Notes: generated by a model not told the origin, from the letters alone. Counted from the stretch's first letter, positions 22,724 through 35,128 are shown. The stretch is DNA of 64,000 bases from Siphonodentalium dalli (GCA_032622095.1 CP136069.1:190081122-190145121), one strand, 5' to 3'. Program-made: numbers and translations.

Positions 22724-23969
22724 TTAACAAGTACATGTAAAATTAAATAAAGTTTGTTCTTATTTTCATTATTAATAATTTGGCATGTCAAAACAGTCAC
22801 AAAACCATTGTTATTTAGTCATTTCTGTTACAGCTACATTAATTATCAAATAAAAGTCCATTTTGTCAAAAAAATTCCAAAAGTCCAATCAAACATGATG
22901 GAAAGCTTTAAAGATATTGTAAGCGTTGGCTCAAGATTTTGTTGTTGAATGGGTCACCACGAATCAGTCTTATAAAAACTAAAAAAATTGCCACGGTGAT
23001 GAGTATTTTGCTTATCTCTCACTATATACGTGCTATACATGTATATAAACAAATGCTCCGCTCACACAAAGTGTGTGTTGTGGATACTATCGCATACATA
23101 CTATCATTATACATGTACTATGCAATTAGTATTCTTGAGGAAATTTTCATAGCTATTCGTAGTGTGTGGCTAAAATGTTTTTTTTCCGCAAAAATAACGA
23201 CAACGATTTGGATTACTGAATAGAGCAATGAATGGATAATCGTGCACAGCGAGATTTTTGCTTTGCACGATCGATCTACCTGATAAAGCACAATGCATAC
23301 AATAATCCTCCATTGAATGGACCAATTGAAGATAGTCGCTGAGACATGATAGGTGATGGTTGTATGATAAAACAAAACTAATGGTCTGAGTGTCCTAACT
23401 TTATCTGAGTTTTGCAAAAACTCTCTAATATAAAACATCCATATTATCCCATTCGGATAACATTCCTCCCCAGCTTGAGAAACAAGACAGGATCAGATAA
23501 CAATTAGTGATTTATTGCCACTTCTGTTTGATAGTGTTGAATTCTTGTGATCTTCTCCTGACAGTGGTGTCTTTGGATAAAGGACCTAGAACATATAAAA
23601 TATACTGTAGCCATCAAGTTGGCAAATCTCTATATCTACCCCAGAGCTTAAGGTGTTAGGTAGTGCACTTCTAGTTTCATGAAAGGTACTCGTATTTAAC
23701 AGTTTGGAGAGCAGAATGTAATACTTAAAAGTTTTGTCAGATCAAGTAGTGGGTACATGTATATTGAAAACTCAACAGAGATTATAATGTGGACGGGACT
23801 ATAGAGGGGCTCTGTTGGAGGGTGGGTGTTCACCTTGAAATTTTCAACTGCAGCATCCCCTCCCTCTGAACTAGGCATAAATCAATGGTTCGTGAAAATC
23901 AACCCCCCCATAGTATGTATGCTACACATAGTGTCAACCATAGTATGGTACACATAGTGTCAACGGCCG

Positions 23970-24250
23970 TCGTTCATCCGTCCGTCCGTCTGTTGTACCG
24001 TAGATACTTTACACATAATGCGATAACTCAAACATTTTCTATCTGATCGGAACCAAATTTGGTATGTGAGTTTCTCAGCCCAAAATACAGATCGAATTCG
24101 AATATGGGTTTGATCCGATTTATTTTAAAGGAGTTATGACCCTTTTTTGAGAACATCCGATATCCAGAGTATTTGAGAGTACCTTTAATAGATGTCATTC
24201 CAAGTGAAATCTGTTATTAATTGAGTGATGACATATGGTACAGAGCTTTA
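23970..24250 (+). repeat. O-type element, single monomer with CCGTC head
   Basis: CATCCGTCCGTCCGTCTG, then GCGATAACTCAAACATTTTC, AAATTTGGTATGTGAG and GAGTTATGACCC, ending in the tail shared with 1-94. Confidence 0.75.
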
Positions 24251-24531
24251 GTTTCAAACTTCATTTTGCTTTATCAGATGTTATGGATGTTAGTGATGAA
24301 GACTAATATCTAAGGAAGGTGTAGTACTGTCAACACATTTTATATTTTGAAATATAGTGTTTTTGAAGACATTTTCCCCAAAACTTGGTGTTATTTCCAC
24401 GAAAATACAGCTGTGATCCAGCCCTTCTATAATAAAATAAAAATAAATGTTCCTGGACCCCTGTGGAAAGTACATGAACTGTATGTGTAGCTTCTCAGTG
24501 GTATGTAATACCTATTATTTTATCTGTCTCA

Positions 24532-24748
24532 TACAGTATTGCCCTAAATAATTGATTCCTTAACCACAGCAGAATTATTGGTATTCATTTAGGATTTAGT
24601 CGGAAATATGGCTTGTTGCCATTCATCGGAAAGCTCTCAGTGAGAGCTTTCCGATGAATGGCAACAAGCCATATTTCCGACTAAATCCTGAAAAATTACC
24701 CATAATTCTGCTGTGGTTAAGGAGTTGATTATTTAGGGCATTACTGTA
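24532..24748. mobile_element. F foldback MITE, full length
   Basis: TACAGTATTGCCCTAAATAA to GGGCATTACTGTA; centre GCTCTCAGTGAGAGC. Confidence 0.92.
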
Positions 24749-24776
24749 CTTTCAGACCAGGCTAATGCTCTTTTAA

Positions 24777-25143
24777 CCCTTTACCCAACAAACCGGCCAA
24801 AAACGGCCAAATAAAGCTGCAACAGCCTAAATTATCTTGGGTCTGTCTCAATAAAACCATACAAATATGGATATCATTGGAACCGGCTCATTGACCACAT
24901 TGTGATGGTTACAGTTATACCCTGTGCCAATGCATTCTCTTATCTCGCATATATAAGAGAATGCATTGGCCTAAAAAAAAAAAAAATTAACACTTTTTAC
25001 CATTTTTTCTTACATTCTTTAACAATTTTATAATTTTTAATGTGTTAAGCCAATGCATTCTCTTATATATGCGAGGTGACCTATGGTCGACTTGCATATA
25101 TAAGAGAATGCATTGGCACAGGGCTGTTCTGTTGGGTAAAGGG
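24777..25143 (-). mobile_element. A-family TTAA MITE, reverse orientation
   Basis: TTAA at 24773-24776 and 25144-25147. Ends CCCTTTACCCAACAAACCGG and GTTCTGTTGGGTAAAGGG. Hairpins at 24926-24971 (loop deleted: TCTCTTATCTCGCATATATA) and 25050-25118. Confidence 0.92.
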
Positions 25144-25670
25144 TTAATAAAAAAGTAATATGAAATTTATGACTGGCTGAACCATGCAGGCTGAACATAA
25201 TGAAGTGGCCGCATAATAATACTGGTTAGGGCTCCCATGTTTGAGATGTGATTTCTACCTTCATCAGATGACAGCTGTCTTTAGTTATGCTCAATCAGTT
25301 GTTTCCATTCTGCACATACATGTAAGTAATGTAAGATTCCCAGATGGCATATCTTGATGCATTAATATAACAAATATGTCTCTGTAGTACATAACAGATG
25401 CATACAGTCATTACATTCTGCAATAGATGCCAACATGGCCCCTCCTCTTGAACATGTGGCATGAAGTGTTACCGGAGAATATCTACACTTTTTTCGTTTG
25501 ATATATGCTAACTGCAATGCACTGAGACGTGATGATGACTACTCTTTATTAACTTGTCCTAAATTAATTAAGTTTGACTCTTTATGTTCTTGTATTATTG
25601 AATGAAATAGTTTGTTTCAAGAGGGAAGAGCTCCAATCTATATTGGGTCCTGCTAAAGTGGTATCCTGAT

Positions 25671-25924
25671 CAAGCTTTGAAATAGTGTGTCTGTCATTTG
25701 CAGAATGAGGTCCCCAGAGGGTGAATTTAGTGATGCTACCCCGCATAGCGGGCTAGCATCACCAAATTCACCCACTGGGGACCTCATTCTGCTTACATCT
25801 CAGCAGAATGAGGTTCCCAGAGGGTGAATTTGGTGATGCTAACCCGCTATGTGGGGTAGCATCACTAAATTCACCCTCTGGGGACCTCATTCTGCAAATG
25901 ACAGACCCACTATTTCAAGGCTTG
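25671..25924. mobile_element. G-family MITE, compact form
   Basis: CAAGCTTTGAAATAGTGTG to CACTATTTCAAGGCTTG. Two hairpins separated by only ~20 bp. Flanked by ATCCTGAT and ATCCAGAT (7 of 8). The flanks recur at 26233-26310 without the insert (TATCCTGATTGTTTGTTC), an empty-site copy. Confidence 0.88.
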
Positions 25925-26003
25925 ATCCAGATTGTTTGTTCATATTTCATTTCTGGATTGTAACTTGAGTTCTGCTGAACTATATGCAATGAAATTTAGT
26001 ATG

Positions 26004-26220
26004 TACAGTAATGCCCTAAGTAATCGACTCTTTAACCACAGCAGAATTATGGGTAACTTTTCAGGATTTAGTCGGAAATATGGCTTGTTTCCATTCATCG
26101 GAAAGCTCTCCCCGAGAGCTTTCCGATGAATGGCAACAAGCCATATTTGCAACTAAATCATGAAAAGTTACCCATAATTCTGCTGTGGTTAAGGAGTCGA
26201 TTACTTAGGGCATTACTGTA
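26004..26220. mobile_element. F foldback MITE, full length
   Basis: TACAGTAATGCCCTAAGTAA to GGGCATTACTGTA; centre AGCTCTCCCCGAGAGC. Confidence 0.92.
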
Positions 26221-26387
26221 TTTGTGTTTGAAGTGGTATCCTGATTGTTTGTTCATATTTCATTTCTGGATGGTAACTTGAGTTCTACTGAACTAAAAGC
26301 AATGAAATGGGGTAATTTTTAATTTCCGGATGATAACTTTAGTTACCATTTCCATGTACGTTAATCCAGATTGTAAAATGAATATAT

Positions 26388-26550
26388 TGGAATGGTCTAT
26401 TATTCATTTTGAGGGGTGTTCAGGGCAAATGCGCAGACAACAGAGACAAAAAGCTAATACAAGTGCAGACGGATAATACACAATGGTGGGAAATGTTCAG
26501 ATAATAAGTTCAAGAAACAACCTCTGGTTTATTTAGAATAGAAATTGTTA
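26388..26550. mobile_element. D-type MITE fragment
   Basis: TATTGGAATGGTCTATTATT, ACAAGTGCAGACGGAT and AATGTTCAGATAATAAGTTC match the interior of the D elements at 5640-5900. Both termini are lost. Confidence 0.6.
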
Positions 26551-27107
26551 GTGTTAACTGAATGGAATGAAATTTGATATCTATTGGTATATATTACATC
26601 CATAAAATATGGGCCAATATTAATTTTGTGTTAGTCTGCAAATATTTTTTACCAGAGTTATGGACCCTTCTCAATTTTTAAATTTGTGATTTCTTCATTT
26701 CTGGAGATGATAACTTCAGTTAATATTGACTGAATCTTAAATAGTCCCACTGGGACAGACATAGTTAATCAGAACTTTGTCCCATTCCATCAGGTTGCTG
26801 CTATAGGCCTCTGTTATTACATTGCACTCAGCACAGTTCATCTTTATGTCTATCACTGTCTATCATCTGTTATCTCTTTGGTACTAATCACATTATCAGG
26901 TGCCTACAAAGAAAAAAATAATTGTTGTTTACATTCCTTCCCCCACCTCATTTCTGAGAAAATTGAGCAACTTGTAAGAAAGTAAAAGAAAGAGAGAGGT
27001 TAATGATTAGAAAATTCCAAGAGGCTTTATGTTTGAATGTTGTTCTATATATTACCAAGGCAGGCTGGGATTGCTGGGCCTGTGCTAATGATTTGTACTT
27101 GGCAATC

Positions 27108-27230
27108 AAGTCTGGATATAGTGTGTCTGACATTTGCACAATGAGGTTGAATTTAGTGATGCTATCCAGCACGGTGCACTAGCGTCACCAAATTCACCCT
27201 TGGGAACCGTATTCTGCTATACATGTAGGC
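27108..27230. mobile_element. G-family MITE, left half
   Basis: CAAGTCTGGATATAGTGTG, one hairpin (27143-27216), then sequence lost. It abuts the H element. Confidence 0.7.
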
Positions 27231-27253
27231 TTAACTGCCATGGGAGACCTAGA

Positions 27254-27705
27254 TCATACCATGAATCTCTACTCTAGCCAACGTCCGCAGAGATCATATT
27301 CCACCAGTACAAAACCTGGGAACATTTTGAAGTTTTGACAGGGAACCTTATAAAGACGAAAAATAACATGGAGAAAATAATAATGTACTTCCCTGTAGGT
27401 GAAGGTCCCAACTCGAAATTGCATGAAGTAAGTGACTTTATGAGCGATTTTGCTTTGCATCGCTTACAATTCATTATGGAATTCCACCCGGGTAATTAAT
27501 TCAATGTTTATTACGATGTCCGCTCACAAAAGTCAGAGAAAAGTATGAAACCGCGCTCTGGGACCACCCGTTACTGTGAAGTAGATTATCGAGGAACAAG
27601 TATTAACAAAGAAACATATTCCCTGCCTTGTTTGTTCACTTTTATAAAGTTCCCTGCCAGAAAGGGTCAGAACATCAAACAGTTCCCAGGTTACTGCATG
27701 ACAAC
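27254..27705. mobile_element. H element with long inverted arms
   Basis: The left arm (27290-27480) has GATCATATTCCACCAGTAC, AAAACCTGGGAAC and GAAGGTCCCAACTCGAAATT. The right arm has the complements in reverse order (GGGACCACCC, AAGTAGATTATCGAGGAAC, AACAGTTCCCAGGT). A related copy is at 41888-42298. No coding potential. Confidence 0.65.
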
Positions 27706-28734
27706 CAGATTGTGTTGTTAGAAATCATGTAATCACCAACGGATATGAAACAGTAACTTCTAGTACAATTGTGGCGCCAGCAAGCTTATATGTCATAGAA
27801 ATGAAATCTGTCGACAGACAGGTTACAAGCAACTAATTATATAGAGTTACACTTCTTGAATTTGTGTAGGGAAACTCGAGTCAGCATTAAAAAAAAAGCT
27901 GGCTGCTGATTGGTTGATTATCATTGAGGGAAATATCCCTAAGCGGGAACAGAAAATCATAGCCTACGTAAATATGGCGATCATGTATGTTCAGATGTCC
28001 AGGAAGAGTCTGGTGGGGTCCCGAAGTTATGGAGGGGGTCTGGGTATTTTTATGCTGCTGATTTTTGCGCAGTAAATGGGGTAGTGTGGAACTGCAAGAT
28101 TATCGTTTGAAAACAATACCGAAAAGGGCGCGTTTGACGTCACAGACTGGTGCAGCGGATGACGTTCTAAGGGAAAATTGACCACTTGAAGTTCAAATAG
28201 GCTTAACCCATGGCCGGCGGGACTTCTAGTTAACACTGTCGCCTATGGAAAATAATTAGGTGTTTGTAACCGACAGCAGTCAGCTACAGTGTATCGGAAG
28301 TCAAGGAATATAACTGGGTGTTTCTTTCCCGTATTTAATCGCGGTGCCACTGCAGTCACGTAACTGTTATGGTTTGACCGCAGTTATAAATGCATAATAA
28401 CCATAATAATAACTGGGTCAAACACTTAGGGCTGTAAACTACACAGCTGCTCTTCAGCTCATATCCAAAGAATTTAAGGGCTCATGTACTTGGTGTCTGT
28501 GAAAACAATTTGAGAAAAGCAATAAATCGTTGCACTTTAATCTCAAATCACTGGCACATAATAACAAACATTTCTTGGTTTCCCAAAACTTGGAGGAGGT
28601 AGATCTACATGCTTGGTGGAGGTAGATCTACATGCTTGTGGTCCAAAAATAACAGTTTGGAATAATAAGCCAAGATCAAACTATATAAAGCCAACATCAG
28701 GCCATAGTGAAAATTGTTTTGTTTGACTTATTTT

Positions 28735-29178
28735 TGCTCCATTCAAATTTAGTTTCTGCGCAATCGGCTGCCTGATTCACTTCTCTGTATAAAATGCATC
28801 AGGAATGTGCAAGCCTGAGTTTAGTGTGCCTGTCATTTGCAGAATGAGATTCCCAGAGGGTGAATTTAATGATGCTATCCTGCATATCACTATATTCACC
28901 CTCTGTGGACCTCATTCTTTCGTAGGCCTCATCTTCTCAGGAAAGTTTCTTTATTATCAAATTTCTATAGAAACTTCTTCACATAGATTCTATTTCTTTT
29001 TTAGCTTTGTTTCTCTATATCCCCAAATTGGCAGACGACACATTGCATAATCGAGGTTATGTGTGATAGCATCACTAAATTCTGAGAACACTAAACTCAG
29101 GCTTGCCCCATTCAAATTTAGATTTTTGCGCGATCTGCTGCCTGATTCAAATCTCTGTATAAAAATGCATCAGATATA
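28735..29178. repeat. Direct 75-bp repeat flanking a G element
   Basis: CCATTCAAATTTAG, CTGCCTGATTCA and CTCTGTATAAA, ATGCATCAG occur at 28739-28802 and 29108-29172, on each side of the G element at 28810-29105. There is no 8-bp duplication at the G ends here, so the G element may sit at a duplication junction. Confidence 0.7.
28810..29105. mobile_element. G-family MITE, internally deleted
   Basis: CAAGCCTGAGTTTAGTGTG to CACTAAACTCAGGCTTG. The left hairpin has a shortened loop and the right hairpin is mostly deleted. Confidence 0.85.
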
Positions 29179-29671
29179 CTTGTCAATCTCACCTGCTCGG
29201 CCATTTCCGTCTTCACATGGAAATAAGCTCTCCCATAAATAGCCACCACATCTGCCAGACTATTTCAATCTCGTGATAGATCATGCGCATACTATGAGTG
29301 GGGGAGGTGGGGCTAGGGGGACGGGAATATGCCTGTTGACTGGGAGACCCGTCTGTTAAACTTTATCTAATTTTTGCTATTTATCACATTTTGATGCATG
29401 ATCAAGTTCGGTACAGCCATACAGTGAATAATTTCTGCTCCATTCACATCTATGCATCAACGAGTCAAGGTCATCACCTCATTACCAGGGCCGTGTATTG
29501 TAGCATTGTGCGAATATGGTTTCTATTTATGGAAGAGGTTATTTCCGAGCTAAGCGAAATGGCCAAGTCATTGAAAATGAGGCATTTATATGAATCATTA
29601 CTATTATCTCAATGTGTAAATTGTATGTTGGTTATGTCATCATATGGGCTACAAATTAAAGTGATATCCTC

Positions 29672-29927
29672 TATTCCATGACTGAATCTTCCTGAAATTT
29701 TGTAAAAACCTTGTGCTAATGGATTCTTATACACGTATATGCGATATAATGGGAGCCTCTCATATACATGTATAACAGAATGCATTGGCCTGACATTATT
29801 TAGTTTGACCTTGTAAGCAAGTGCATTCTCCTATATATGCGAGGTCCCTTATGGGAGACTCGCATAATGATATATATTAGAGAATGCACTGGCACAGGAT
29901 CTTTAATGATGCACCTGCATGAAAGGG
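29672..29927 (+). mobile_element. B-family MITE, decayed ends
   Basis: CCATGACTGAATCTTCCTG to CTGCATGAAAGGG. Hairpins at 29716-29789 and 29817-29893 (the second with GCAAGTGCATTCT and GCACTGGC). Neither TTAA is intact. Confidence 0.82.
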
Positions 29928-31196
29928 TTATACTCCAATATTAATTATCCTCTTATCCTCGCAGTTAAATATCTAAGTGGACTAATCTAGAACCCCACAA
30001 ATCCTACATGTACCTCCCTACCCCCTACCCCCTAACAAATTCCTACATGTACATGTACCTACCGGTACATACCCATGTTGTAAAATGTGGGTAGAATGAC
30101 TGCAAACATGAATATATTTAATAGTGGCCTTAAGCTACAAGTTAAGAAAGGAACCACAGAGAACACAGCACTATAAGTATCTCACATAGTCCTGTGGCTT
30201 TATTAAAGTGATTACCTGCTGAAATCTTATTAATTCTGATTATAATGTTAATCTAATCTCTTAATCTCATTTATGTTAGATAATCTTGCCACCAAGTGGG
30301 AAACCTGATTATGTATAACTGTGCTGTGGGTGCATATTTTATGATGTACCTAACAGAGGACATTCCACTTGAGATGCACAGACTCATTAGTCATTTTATG
30401 TAGATATAAAGATGAGTTGTATGTCTACAAAGTAGGTTGATTTTCCTCATGAAATTCTGGAGCTGTAATTCAGTCAACATTCTGGCAAGACTTGACAGGC
30501 TTAAATATAGCTATACATTCAAGGTACATGCAATGATTATACTGCATACTGATTTGTTCAGAGATGTCCCAATTGTTACAATGAGCTAAAAAAAAAATCC
30601 CATCTACAGTAGATACAGTAATGTCAGTCACTGGAACCTACGTCATCAATAAAATCTCTAACCCAACGTGGTTTTGATTTTAAATTATTTAAAACATACA
30701 TAAATGTTTGTCTTCAGGATGGGATAAACTAGTGCATGAGCTGTGGAAATTCACAAAATACACATTAAAAAATCAGTAATTGTTAAAAACACATATTTTT
30801 AGCTGAAAATTACAAGGAAAATAGGTATAGATTGTACCCTGATTTTGAACATCAAACTCACCTCTACCATTTAATAGATGTTTGTAAAATGCACATAATC
30901 CCTTTCACTCATACATGTAAGTACAATAGCTCCCGTAATGATTATCTACATGATATGAGTTCCAGATAGCCGCTATTCGAACATGTGAAGCAATGGTTTA
31001 GAGATTATGTTAGTGACATAGGTTCCTGGCCCTGAACGCCATTATTGACAGAAAGCAGTTGTAGTTTTTGGTCGTGTCCTCTTGTTCTATTTCCAGTGTA
31101 AATTCCCCCTCTAATTAAATGTACCTGTACCTATAGCATTTTATCCACATCATGCAATTGACACTCTCAATTATAATTATGATTCTTCTCCTTCAG

Positions 31197-31295
31197 GAGG
31201 GAACGACTCCACTTATTCTTGCCTCGGCGAACAATCACATTGAGTGTGTGAAAGAATTGATACAGCAGGGAGCGGACCCCAAAGCCAGAAGACTG
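31197..31295 (+). CDS. ANKRD29: ANKRD29-like gene, exon with ankyrin repeat 2
   Basis: Acceptor CCTTCAG, donor CTG|GTAAGT, exactly 33 codons in phase 0. Encodes EGTTPLILASANNHIECV, then KELIQQGADPKARRL: a canonical ankyrin repeat with G-TPL, an A..N-H first helix, the CVKEL second helix and the QGAD turn. Vertebrate ANKRD29 repeat 2 has, from memory, the same HIDCVREL and QGAD elements. The upstream intron is 30 kb, the downstream one 2.65 kb. Confidence 0.9.
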
Positions 31296-31640
31296 GTAAG
31301 TTTCAACGAGAGTTTAGAGAGATAACATAGCATCCGGGTGCTGGAACAGAGTGGGTGAAAGAGTGGCTAGTCCTCTTGCCCAGGGACGAGCGTAGAGAGC
31401 GACTTGAGAGATATCTTCTCCCTAAAATGAGCCACTTCTCCCTATTTTTGTCCCAGAGAGAAGTGAATTATGTTCTCATATACATGTAGATGTACCTGTA
31501 TGCATACATGTATGTCCCAACAGCATATTTGAACTGTATTTACTTATTATAATGGTGTTCTTACCGGTACTCGTTATAAACAGGCTCTTATATTGCATGG
31601 TACTTATTGGATCATAGAAAGTTGACGTTGGGTTATAAAT

Positions 31641-32172
31641 CAGGGATTTTTTTAGGTGTCCTCAGGGTCCGGTATCTGGCCCCATTCCCAATGGAAAAAA
31701 GGCACCTTTATTCCCAATTTTTAACCACCAAATTCCCAATTGCAGGCAGGTATATAATACCATCAGGTTTATTGAATAATTATCAATTTTTTCTGATGTT
31801 TTTTACACTCAGTCGATCGATAAGCAGCTGAAAACCCGTAGTAAATCAGTGATATCGGAAGCCCGCATTGTATAATGTACACGCGACAACCTAACTATTA
31901 GCTTAACATGCGAATTACCTCCCCTCTACCAGTCAGCGCATTTATGAAAGAGGGAGGATACCTCTAAATAAATTGCTGATTTATATAAAACATGTGTACA
32001 GTCGCGTTATACACCGAAAATTACGGTATTAGTACTATTTACTTGTGTGTAACAGTGATTAAATGAATTTTTCTAAAACATGGAAAATTCCCAATTTTGG
32101 TCTGTAAAGACACATTTTTCCTAATTCGAAGGGACCCGGACCCATTCCCAAAAATAGGCAGAAAAATCCCTG
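31641..32172. mobile_element. J element, hAT-like
   Basis: 532 bp with 11-bp inverted ends CAGGGATTTTT and AAAAATCCCTG. Variants of ATTCCCAATTTT recur near both ends (31687, 31711, 31732, 32090, 32142), as in hAT subterminal repeats. The flanks ATAAAT and TAAATT give no clean 8-bp duplication. Inserted within an acttctccc-type repeat that also occurs at 7386-7755 and 11867-12230. Confidence 0.6.
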
Positions 32173-32489
32173 TAAATTGAACTTCAACCATTATGACTTC
32201 TCCCTTATAACAGTCCACTTCAGGGGGTTTGAAAGTTCCATTCTATGCTTCACAAACTGGCAAGAAAAAGTCTTAAATATCGCCAGAAAAAGTTTTGGTA
32301 TATAGATGTGGCATGCGAAACCGATAACAATACTCAGCAACTCTAGGGAGCAGGGGTTATGTAGGCAAACTTGACATACATTTACTTCGATAAGGTTGTA
32401 TGCTGTCAATGTTACTGTTTACTGAGGCTGGCCTATGGATGCGTCAATCAACCTCACTGAGGCTGGGGTGATATTAAATCCACATACAT

Positions 32490-32717
32490 GTATATTGAAG
32501 AGTCTGGGGACTAACTTCCATGTCATGCACAGTTACTAGTAATTACCTTCATTAACCTATGTTCGAGAGGTCAGGGACCAACTTCTGGGTCATTACCATT
32601 AATGACCTTGATTAACTTACATGTATATTGGAGAGGTCAGGGACAGGGACCGACTTCCGGGTCATGCGCCATTACTATTAATAGTTACCTTGATTCAGCT
32701 CTATTGAAGAGGTCAGG
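32490..32717 (+). repeat. Imperfect ~95-bp repeat, ~3 copies
   Basis: GAGGTCAGGGAC, GACTTCCGGGTCATG and CATTACTATTAAT-like phrases recur three times. Confidence 0.6.
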
Positions 32718-33153
32718 GATATAGTGTCTGACATTTGCAGAATGACGTCTCCAGAGTGTGAATTTATTTATCCCAAACAGTGGGCTAGCATCACCAAATT
32801 CACCCTCTGGGGACCTCATTCTGCTTAGACCTCATCTTCTGGGAAGTATCTAGTCTCAAATTAACATTGTTTTAAGTTACTTTTTCCCTTCTGTTCAGTT
32901 TCTATATCCCTTAATTTGCAGAAGAATAATTGCATAATCAAGGTGACTATTAAAGCGTGATCATCACCAAATTCAACTGGGGAACTTCAAACTGATTCTA
33001 ATCTGCCATAGCAGTTGAGGCCTAAGCAGAATGAGGTTCCCAGAGGATGAATGTTGTGATGCTAGCCCACCTTGCAGGATAATGTCACTAAATTCACCCT
33101 CTGGGGACCTCATTCTGCAAATGTCAGGCACACTATATCCAAGTTTGATCTTG
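32718..33153. mobile_element. G-family MITE, left end worn
   Basis: Hairpins at 32740-32823 and 33029-33117; right end GGCACACTATATCCAAGTTTG. Confidence 0.82.
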
Positions 33154-33221
33154 TCTGGTACTCTGGGGACATCTTTTTGTGCCAAGCTATTAACAACAAT
33201 GAAAATTTAATATGTGATTAG

Positions 33222-33712
33222 TAGTGATGTAATCATCATTTTCAGTAGAATCAATTCCACATCCCCATGAATAAATCATTAAATTATTACTGATTCAGTC
33301 ATAGGAAGATTCCATTATCATGCTAATGCCAGGGGTGTCAGTTATTCGCTTTCAACATGTGCTACTCGGCACTCGCAAGTAATTTTAATTGTATACAGTT
33401 TATGTTTTAACTGTTAATTATTAAGCATACGGAACTACGGTACCTTTTGAAATGTTTATTTGGGTCACGTATATCACCTATGTGATGGAGAGCTGACCCG
33501 TGTGTAAAATAGTCCCTATTTTTTTTCTGGAAATTCTCGTCATTTATTTAATATTAAAGTAGGAATTGGTGTCACAATGTTCACAAAGGATGCGACATGT
33601 ATCGTTTGATGATATCGGTCAGGAGACTAAATTTTGCTGATACCGATATCTTGACGATACCACATATATCGGCCTGATCCGATAGCCGATACCGATAATC
33701 GGTACATCACTA
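33222..33712. mobile_element. Q element, hAT-like with perfect 8-bp TSD
   Basis: 491 bp flanked by GTGATTAG at 33214-33221 and 33713-33720. 10-bp inverted ends TAGTGATGTA and TACATCACTA. Several GATACCGAT/ATCGGTA words lie inside the right end. No transposase ORF. Confidence 0.88.
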
Positions 33713-33946
33713 GTGATTAGTATTGATTATACCTTCATATGTTAGTAGGACCCTGCGAATCTTCAAGAATCGAGATTCAATTCGAATGTAACCCGTTTCC
33801 CAGGACCCTATCTGTTAGTTGGGCTAACAAAACATAAGACTTTTTTTTAACCTTTTTAAGGAGATAAACGTGTTGTGAAAATGTATTTCATAAAACTTAT
33901 TTAATAGACCCTGTGTGAAACATAATCTTGGATTCATCTTTTCCAG

Positions 33947-34045
33947 ACTGGAACATGTTCCCTGTTCTTCGCAGCACAAGGCGGCTTTCTAGACATAGTG
34001 AAAATATTATTGGAGAGTGGAGCTCCTGTTGATTTGTCTAGTTAT
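33947..34045 (+). CDS. ANKRD29: ANKRD29-like gene, exon with ankyrin repeat 3
   Basis: Acceptor TTTTCCAG, donor TAT|GTAAGT, 33 codons, phase 0. Encodes TGTCSLFFAAQGGFLDIV, then KILLESGAPVDLSSY. Ankyrin features: LFFAAQGG first helix, DIVKILLESGA second helix and turn. The LFFAAQ motif matches repeat 3 of vertebrate ANKRD29 as I recall it. A cysteine replaces the usual T/A in the TPL position. Confidence 0.9.
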
Positions 34046-34683
34046 GTAAGTACACAAAACTGTGATTTTTGTTTGCATAAATCATAGAATTAGTAAAACA
34101 AAGATATTACAGGTACTCAATCCAATTCGATGGTCCCATATCATCAGATTCCAACAACAACATTTTTAGAAATGCCGCTTCAGCTATCAGAATCGATTAA
34201 TTGCCCAAAAATAATGCTAACCACTGTCAATTATGGTATAAAATTGCCCGAAACGTGTTATTTATCAACATGTTGTTCGACGAAATTTGGCCTTACTATC
34301 TGTTATTGTCAACACAAATCCTCTTTGATTTTAGAATTATCCATCTTCATCCGCAATTTGGTCTGAGACCGTCAACTCCTCGACTTTTTACTGGGCCACT
34401 AATAAGTCTTGATGGTGAAAAATAATATATTTAAAAAATTGATATCTAATAGCTCTGAGCTTTGATAGGTGGGTTCCTCGACTCAAATCAAATATTTTTT
34501 AATGGTAATTGAGGGGCGTTTAACCTCTTCACTGCTATGACGTCCGTAACTATTACAGACGTAAAAGTGCACGGCGTGTGCTATATGGCCCATAGGTACT
34601 ACAGACCTAGTTCAGCACACTGCAGTAGGCCATGATACAAAACTGGAACTCAGAGATTGGTGCATCGGATTAACTGTATCTCC

Positions 34684-35128
34684 AATGCTGCAAATAGCGT
34701 GTCTGTCATTTTCAGGAATGAGGTCCCCAGAGGGTGAATTTAGTGACGCTACCCCGCATAGCGGGCTAGCATCACTAAATTCACCCTCTGGGGACCTCAT
34801 TCTGCTTAGGCCCTCAACTGCTATGGTAGACCTAGAATCAGATAGAAGTTTCCCAGTTGAAGTTGGTGACGTTCACCCATTGGGCGCCTCGATTATGGAT
34901 TTTATCTTCTGCAAATTAGGGGATATAGAAACTTCCCAGATGGGGAAAACGTAACTAAAAACAATGTTAATTTGATAACAAAGATACTTCCCAGAAGATG
35001 AGGCCTAAGCATAATGAGGTCCCCAGAGGGTGGATTTGGTGATGCTAGCCCGCTGCGCGGGATGGCATAACTAAATTCACCCTCTGGGGATCTCATTCTG
35101 AAAATGACAGACACGCTATTTGCAGGCC
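34684..35128. mobile_element. G-family MITE, full length
   Basis: CTGCAAATAGCGTGTCTGTC to GACAGACACGCTATTTGCAG. Hairpins at 34717-34804 (loop ACCCCGCATAGCGGGCTAGC) and 35010-35100, about 200 bp apart. Confidence 0.88.

Larger units (their letters stand above)
1190..31196 (+). other. ANKRD29: Intron (30.0 kb), mostly repeats
   Basis: Intron between ankyrin exons 1 and 2, GT at 1190 and AG at 31195. It holds the SINE and Mutator-like insertion, the M element, the tandem segmental duplication, the F cluster, the P/N nest and many A, B, F, G and H elements listed separately. Stretches with no assigned repeat or gene include 2761-3497, 3958-4727, 14750-15240, 16081-16393, 22724-23980, 25150-25670, 26551-27107, 27710-28730, 29180-29670 and 29930-31190. 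Six-frame reading shows only short ORFs with no recognisable domain. Confidence 0.8.
31296..33946 (+). other. ANKRD29: Intron (2.65 kb)
   Basis: Holds an acttctccc-type repeat at ~31370-32215 with the J element inside it, an imperfect ~95-bp triple repeat at 32490-32717, a G element and the Q element. 33721-33946 has no assigned feature. Confidence 0.8.

Noticed and set aside
28135-28142. Palindromic TGACGTCA (CRE-like), also at 15376
   Set aside because: Isolated 8-mers in introns; no supporting promoter features, so not annotated as regulatory.
34612-35114. Repeated peptide MRSPEGEFSDA in several ORFs (also at 28850, 32973, 41164 and 41472)
   Set aside because: It is the translation of the G-element hairpin stem on either strand and occurs wherever that MITE occurs. 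Not a gene.
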